Source: Zingiber officinale (taxonomy: Eukaryota > Streptophyta > Magnoliopsida > Zingiberales > Zingiberaceae). Taken from it: DNA of 64,000 bases. A model generated the notes under the pieces. The model searched no databases, had not been told where the DNA came from, and saw only the letters and a program-made list of their open reading frames with translations. Below are positions 57,927 through 64,000 of the stretch, one piece after another. Location: NCBI RefSeq assembly GCF_018446385.1, contig NC_055987.1:82331418-82395417 (forward strand). Reading direction: 5' to 3'. The translations under genes and the position numbers were made by a program. Each line of letters begins with the position of its first letter. The first letter of the stretch is position 1.

Positions 57927-59543
57927 TGATCAATTGAAGGGTGGAAGGGTTAGGGTTAATGAGTTTAACTCTAATTGATCAATGAAATTATGATTTGGTT
58001 TATTTAATGGAGGCATGATAGAATTAACTAAATTAAATATTGTGACACAGGATTTTGACACGAGACGAGTATCTCGGAGTCAGATTGGACATTTCGATTG
58101 GAGGCGGGTACTTTTGACTTATTGTCTTTGATATGCATAGTAATGAAATTAACAAGTTGCATTAATTATGTTCCTCATTTGTTTTGGTTAATCACTACCC
58201 GATTACCTGTTACCTGCTTGATTGATTGTTTGTTTTGCATTTCGTGTTGTTATGTACCTGATTACACATGCTCATAGGGGTAGTGATATAACCACGTTTC
58301 CCATGTTCAGGACCTAGGTTTGATACCTTATTTGATCAGTGTACTTTGATATGATTTGTTTTCTATGGTGCACATCATTATATGTCCATAGATCAGTTTA
58401 GTATAATACCATGCATAGTGTCATGCACCATTCGCATGATAGCATGCTGTGTGATAGATTGCTCCATTATTGTCGAGCACATTACCAGTTTCATCACTGT
58501 TTGGTGCTCCGTTGTGACGCTCATGGGTAGCGTGGCTAGCGTGGTAGCCGTCGATTTGCTCTTCCGGTGCTCCGTTGGTCTCGCAGGGTAGTGTGTGGTG
58601 TGCACGTTAGAGATCCCTCCCGTACCGGAGTGTGGAGATGAGAGCATTGCGCTCCCCATTTATGATTTGGGTAGGAGTATGTGTGTACTCCGACATCCCG
58701 TCCACTCGGTCACTCATCGGGAGTAGTGATGCAGAGTGCACAGTCTCTACCCACTCGGTCCCACTTTTGGTTGTGAGTTGGCTGACTGGCGTCAGGGGTG
58801 ACCATGACATGGGCATCATATGCATGATGCATTTATTGCTTGTGTTTGTGTTTGTTGTATTTATATGCTGCATATTATTTGGATACCTATGTTTGACATG
58901 CATACAGGTCTTCTATACCTTTTGGACTATTTGTCCTTATACCCAGGTCCTGGTTAGTACAGTTTCTCTCCTGTTTACTTCGGTTTGCATTTACCTTTAT
59001 TTTTATCAGGAGACTGTACGCATGATTAGTGCTAGGTGTTATTTCCTTACTTTGCATATCAGTTGTACCTGCTGAGTGTTGGACTCACCCCGCCTCCATT
59101 GTTGTTATATTTTCAGGTTGAGGCTGTCCGGAGCAGTTCCAGTCGCTAGTCCCCATCTGCACGTAGTGCTAGTCCTTTACTGGTCTTGAGTTGTTATTTA
59201 TTCTTAGTTTCTCTATCAGACTTTGTTTTTATTCTTATATTGTTTTACTTATGGATATTGTATGGATTTTTGGTATGATTTGGATTTATTCTACTACATG
59301 CCTGCTTGGACGGCAGAAGAGGTGAGTTCTTCGGATTTGAGTCATCTTATTACTGCGTGGTTGTGTCAGCCAGAGGCTGAGAATTATATTAACTGCGTGG
59401 TGATTGTCTATTTATTTACTTGTTATTATTCCAGCCGCATGTGGCTGAGGTATATGAGGATGTAGAAAAGTTTCAGATTGTCCGCCGTACAGGGGAGATG
59501 CTGCTGAAATTTTCTCGGCCAGGGACTCCTCCGTGGTGTGACA
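57225..59543 (+). repeat. 5' LTR of G, truncated at its left end
   Basis: It ends GTGGTGTGACA, as the plus solo LTR ends GGGGCGTGACA, and shares CAGCCGCATGTGGCTGAGG and GTACAGGGGAGATGCTG. It lacks the TGTAAAATAC start seen at 19383. The first GC-rich 200 bases correspond in position to the GC-rich block of the solo LTRs. The left boundary is approximate because it meets RT codons of E. Confidence 0.82.
57869..57923 (+). repeat. Compound (AT)n(AG)n microsatellite
   Basis: About 12 AT units are followed by about 15 AG units inside the LTR of G; not present in the solo LTRs. Confidence 0.95.
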
Positions 59544-59549
59544 ATTTAG

Positions 59550-59561
59550 TGGTATCAGAGC
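59550..59561 (+). other. Primer binding site of G
   Basis: TGGTATCAGAGC, six bases after the LTR end, fits initiator methionine tRNA. Confidence 0.88.
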
Positions 59562-60003
59562 TTAAGTTTTACGATCGTTGTTTTCGTATTTTGAATGTTT
59601 GGGATAACCTGATACCTATTGATATGGTATCAGAGCGCCAAAGTTTGGCGATACTTGTTTGGTTTCCGTTTGTTTGATTTTTCGAGATTTATCTGATACC
59701 AATTTATTGGTATCAGAGCAGGGTGTGATACCTGCTTATAGTATTCTAGATATATTGTGCTAGTCCAAGTTTGCGAGTCAAACTGGGTAGTTATTTTTGG
59801 TTGCACGGATTTTCCATTACGTATATGTTTTGGACTTTCGTTTCGGATTTTATTATGGATTTCCGATGATTTTCTCGTATTGAATTTCGAGGTCAATTTG
59901 GGGACTGGACAGCGATGGAATATCTCCAGACAACAATTAGGTATGATGTTATTTTTGTAATTGGTTATACTGGTAGTAATATCTGTAATATAATATAACA
60001 GAT

Positions 60004-61640
60004 ATGCGACGATCTACGCATATTGCTGCGAGACGTGGTGCTGGACGACCACGTACGAGGATTGCTGGATCTCTGGATACGCCAGAGATGCCTTCTGTTG
60101 ATGAGCCTGTCAGCCAGGGACAGACTCAGCATGCTGCGGGCGCGTCGGGCTCTCAGACCCCGATGGCTCCTTTAGAGGTACCTACCTCAGCTGCACCGAC
60201 AGTATCTACTCCTACTGTAGTTCCGGTACCACCAGGGGTACCATTGGCATACCCGGCACATGCTCCAGTGCAGCCTACAGTGTATCCGGCACCCACCTGT
60301 ACTCCCAGTACATACAATGTACCCAGCAGCACCTGCATTAGGGATACCGGCGCTCCACATCTGGTACCATTGCCTACCGTACATCTGCCACTTATGTTCA
60401 CCCTGGTGCCACCCAGGCATATGCTCCAGTTGTGACCGTACCTCCTCGGTTTATGGTACCACCACAGGCTGCACCCGATAGCAGGATGGCATACCTCACC
60501 AGGCGTTGCCTTGGGCGAGATTCCGATGTTGGCAGTCGATGAAGAGTCGATTCACACTCTTCCGAGGCCGAGATCCGAGTGTGGCCTTGTCTTGATTGAG
60601 ACTATGGGCGGACTTTCTTCTATATTACTTGCTCGAGTGGGAAAGCGGTCGCTTTTTTAACGTTGGCGCACACAGTGGATTACCAGTTCCATCACCGATA
60701 GAACATCACTTGGGCAGTCAGAGGCTTTTGAGAGTCGTTTCTTTCCACGAGCTTATCGGATGGCTCACCGGCGGATTTACGAGTTTGCGGACAGAACAAC
60801 CGGTCGATGACAATGATCTGTTGTGATCGCGATTTTGTCGAGCTAATTTGCCGGTAGCTCATATGCCGCTATCGTATTGAGGTGGATGGATTTTATGCAA
60901 CTAAGACTTGTCGGTCTTGGTATCACATCTTATGGAGATGTTGGGCGAGCCCTCATTATTGAGTTAGCTCGTAGAAATTTTCCGATAGAAAGGAGCGTAG
61001 AGTCGGACATGCAGGCGGATCCGGCATCCTACATCGGACGGGGTCAGGAGATCAGTGCCAGGGTCTCATAGGCCTCGAAATGAGCGATCTTCTTGGGCGT
61101 TTCCGGTCTCCCAGCGGAACAACGCCAACGACATGGTGTTTCGATGTGGGTCTCGAGATCACATCACCGGACTGCACTATGATGACGCGGTTGCTTTTAT
61201 TACGACATATCAGTCGATGCGGTGAAAACTACGCGCTCGGGAATTCTTTCTCGGGAGGACCAACCGCGGTGATCGAGCGCGAGAGAGCGGGAGATTCCGC
61301 CCTCATCATCGGCGAGGGACGGCTTCACTGCGGCGCACATGGGAGGGAGTACTCAGTTCTTCCGCACACGAGTTCCATTCGGAACCTTATTCCGGCAGCG
61401 TTAGTCGGCCTTTGACAGAACCGTCGGCCCGTTGCCTGAGCGATACCGATCACCAGTCCGCCTGCATCCACGTGCCACTTCTCGGTCTTCTATCTGCACA
61501 TTATCCGGCCACCGGGTGCCACGCACGCGTGACCACCTCCTCCTGCGAGGCGGGCGTGTTCATGCGATTACGAGGATGTGCGTGCCCAGGATCCATTTTC
61601 CATGGTATGATTTCCATTTATTCATTTTGATATATTGATT
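60004..61640 (+). pseudogene. Gag of element G
   Basis: ATG at 60004 opens 143 codons starting MRRSTHIAARRGAGRPRTR, then a proline-, alanine- and threonine-rich region. This is the usual N-terminal style of Tekay/Del gag. A frameshift follows near 60430 and the capsid part (60500-61080) survives only as short fragments in several frames. A CX2C-like remnant (FRCGSRDHI) near 61140 may be the zinc knuckle. The block 61200-61640 is GC-rich with no clear motif. Confidence 0.72.
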
Positions 61641-62300
61641 GATCTTGGTAGTTCGCATTCTTTTATATCCGTACCTTTATCGGAGATTGGTAGATACCTA
61701 CTTTTAGAATCATGACAGCGATCGATCTCCGTCGGTGATACTTTAGCGTCACCGGAGGTGGGTTGCAGTTAGACTTTGGCAACATGATACTTACGGTAGA
61801 TCTTCTAGTATTGGAGATGGTTGAGTTTGATATCATTCTTGGCATGGATTGGTCGTTATATCATGCTACCGTTGATTGCGAGACGAGGGTGGTCACCTCG
61901 AACCAACCTAGGGATTTCACTAGCATCGAGATGACGGCATATCATTTCGGATTCGAGGCTCGAGAAGTCTTGTCTGCGTTGTCATTCTTATCTTTGATTA
62001 GTATTGAGGACAGCAGTAGTTCGCAGCGTTCTGTAGTCCGGGAGTACCCGGATGTATTTCAGGGAGGCGGTGCTCCTAGAAGGAAAGTCGAGCTATTGAT
62101 TTGGGACAAGGCATCAGCTCCTTATCGTATGACACCAAAAGAGTTGAGCAGTGAAGGTTCAACTCCGGGAGCTTTGGATAGGATTTATTCACCCTAGTGT
62201 TTCTCCATGGGGTTCTCCGGTATTATTTGTCAAGAAAAAGCGGCACCATGAGGTTATGTATTGACTGAAACTGAAATGACCGTCGAAATAAATATCCTCT
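61640..62300 (+). pseudogene. Protease and RT start of element G
   Basis: The open segment 61763-62197 reads VEFDIILGMDWSLYHATVDC, the C-terminal part of gypsy protease, then VVREYPDVF and APYRMTPKEL, the start of RT. After the stop the frame changes and [15 protein letters not shown] is readable to about 62245. The DSG active site, expected near 61640-61660, is not cleanly readable. Confidence 0.82.
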
Positions 62301-63180
62301 ACCATGGATCGAGGATTTGATACATCGGTGTATTCTAAGATTGATCTGCGATCCGGATATCATCATTGAGTCGATTAGAGATATTGAGGAGGCTTCCGTG
62401 CTGGTCATTATGAGTTTTTGTGTAATGCCATTTGGGCAATGCTCGGTAGTGTTTATGGACTTGATGAACGCATCTTCGGAGTATTTGGATCGTTTGTTAT
62501 CATCTTCATTGATGACAGATTACTCTCGTAGGAGACACCTGACATCTTCAGTTTGGAGATTCTTGACGACATCATTGTCAAGTTCGAAAGTACGGCTTTA
62601 TCCTCGTCGGTTTTAGGACACGTGGTCTCTAGCGAGGTATTTTAGTTGATCCTCGAAGATCGATTAGGGCGGTAGAAAGGCGATTCGAGAGATCCATTTA
62701 CAGTTGGCGGATATTACCGACGTTTTGTCGAGGGTTTCTCGCATATTGCTATGCGCTGACACGCCTTACCAGGAAAGGCGTGAAGTTCACATGCTTCCAG
62801 GAGCTGAGGCGGAGATTAGTGTCGGCTCAGGTTTGGTTTTTTACAGAGAGCGGTTGTACTCTACCGAAGCGTCTCTTGGTTTGGGCAGCTCACAGTGACG
62901 CTCGCTCGCTATGCTTCTACTTGGTGAAGGAGCATGAGAAGAACTACCCGTTCATGACTTGGAGTTAGTCGCCATCATCTTTGCTCAAGCTTTAGGCGGC
63001 ATCATTTATATTACATTTGAGATTCTCACCGATCATAAGAGTCTCAAATACATTTTACCCGTGAAGGAGCTTAATCTCGATGAGGAGAAGGATGGAGTTC
63101 TGAAGGACTGATTGTATCATTAGCTACCACGGGAAAAGCTAATGTGGTTGCAGATGCACGCAGGAAGTCCGGAGGGACTT
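62301..63180 (+). pseudogene. RT and RNase H remnant of element G
   Basis: VYSKIDLRSGYHH (about 62328-62368) is the conserved gypsy RT palm motif. A segment near 62410-62520 corresponds to the YEFLVMPFGLTNAP to FIDD region in shifting frames. RNase H is recognised by TDHKSLKY near 63030 and GKANVVADARRKSG near 63130-63175. Many stops and frameshifts. Confidence 0.8.
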
Positions 63181-64000
63181 TGGCTTGCCACCGAGTTTCG
63201 ATTCGGACTTGGGTTTGGGTTTCTCAGTTAGATCTTGAGGCGAGCGTGGGAGAGTATTCAGTTACCATGGTTGCTCGTTCGATCGACCGGATTCGTGAGG
63301 CCCAGGCTGGTGATCAGCATTTGCAGTTCATTAGTAGTCAGATAGCTTCTGGGCAGCAGATCGAGTTTACACGAGACGAGGAGGGTATTATATACTTCCG
63401 AAGCAGATTATATGTACCTCAGTCTCATCCGGTCTTACAGGAGCTACTCTAGGAGGCACACCGCTCTCGATTTGCGATCCATCCAGGCGGGACCCGTATG
63501 TATCGAGACTTGAGGTGTTCCTATTGGTGGAATGGTATGAAGAAAGACATCGTGGATTTTGTAGCTAGATGTCTTGTCTATCAGCAGGTGAAGGCTGAGC
63601 ATCAGCGACCTACTGGGTTACTTCAGCGGATTCCTATTCCTGAGTGGAAATGGGAACATATCACCATGGACTTTGTGGTAGGGTTGCCGAGGACACGACG
63701 AGGCCATGACGCGATTTGGGTAATCGTTGATCGATTAACCAAATCCGCGCACTTCTTAGCGATCCGAAGGACTGATTCTCTGGATCGATTGGCAGATCTC
63801 TATTGTCGGGAGATTATCAGACTACATGGTGTTCCGTTGAGTATCATTTCGGATAGAGATCCACGGTTCACGTCTCGTTTCTGGCAAAGTCTGCAGCAGG
63901 CCTTGGGCACACAGCTCCGTTTCAATACAACCTTCCATCCACACACAGATGGACAGTCAGAGCGGACCATTCAGACTTTAGAGGACCTACTGAGGTCATG
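63180..64000 (+). pseudogene. Integrase of element G, continues past window
   Basis: One frame (from 63144) runs to the window end with a single stop TAG at 63450-63452. The zinc-binding region has [13 protein letters not shown] and RCLVYQQVK; families have CLxCQQVK, so the last cysteine is tyrosine. The catalytic core shows [24 protein letters not shown] and [16 protein letters not shown], so the DD35E residues are present. The chromodomain expected in this lineage would lie beyond 64000. Confidence 0.92.

Larger units (their letters stand above)
57225..64000 (+). mobile_element. Ty3/gypsy element G, Tekay/Del-like, partial
   Basis: A plus-strand gypsy element with a 5'-truncated LTR, PBS, degraded gag, protease, RT and RNase H, and an integrase that runs off the window. 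Domain order gag-PR-RT-RH-IN is Ty3/gypsy. Tekay/Del-like is inferred from integrase words and from the very long LTR. Two solo LTRs of the same family lie at 16195-23112. Confidence 0.88.

Overview
The window is nuclear DNA of a flowering plant and is almost entirely nested LTR retrotransposons around one intact host gene. That gene, at 14580-15239 on the minus strand, is a single-exon PEX11-type peroxisome proliferation factor. Its GC-rich coding sequence, set in AT-rich DNA, suggests a monocot; that is inference. I see no bacterial genes, CRISPR array, rRNA or tRNA gene.

Left part (1-15825). A tandem array with a period of about 180 bp (430-1262) is split by a complete plus-strand Ty1/copia element A (1263-11144, TSD ATTAT, LTRs about 2.6 kb) and resumes at 11145. 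AT-rich repetitive DNA, an unrecognised stretch of about 1.9 kb and PEX11 follow. A SIRE-like copia element D starts 587 bp upstream of the PEX11 start codon.

Nested stack (15826-53725). The 5' LTR of D holds two solo LTRs of one Ty3/gypsy family in opposite orientations: 16195-19168 minus (TSD CAGAC) and 19383-23112 plus (TSD ATTTT). The gag of D is split inside its zinc knuckle by an Athila/Tat-like element (25053-44042). The 5' LTR of that element is split by a minus-strand copia B, same family as A (25959-36174, TSD TACCC). After D comes copia C (44959 onward). The 5' LTR of C is split by a gag-only non-autonomous element N (45395-50170, TSD TTTAT). The internal region of C is broken at 53725 by a minus-strand D-family element E.

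Right part (53726-64000). E is cut inside reverse transcriptase near 57220, where a 5'-truncated LTR of a Tekay/Del-like gypsy element G begins. G runs to the window end with degraded gag, protease, RT and RNase H, and a better preserved integrase.

All element reading frames carry stops or frameshifts except a few short segments. The most unusual pattern is shared by LTRs of four different families: a cluster of short, family-specific inverted repeats lies directly upstream of the TATA box. Other points of interest are a conserved leader stem-loop in A, B and C, the gag-only element with a 46-bp minisatellite beside its polypurine tract, and an SKI C-terminus on PEX11.
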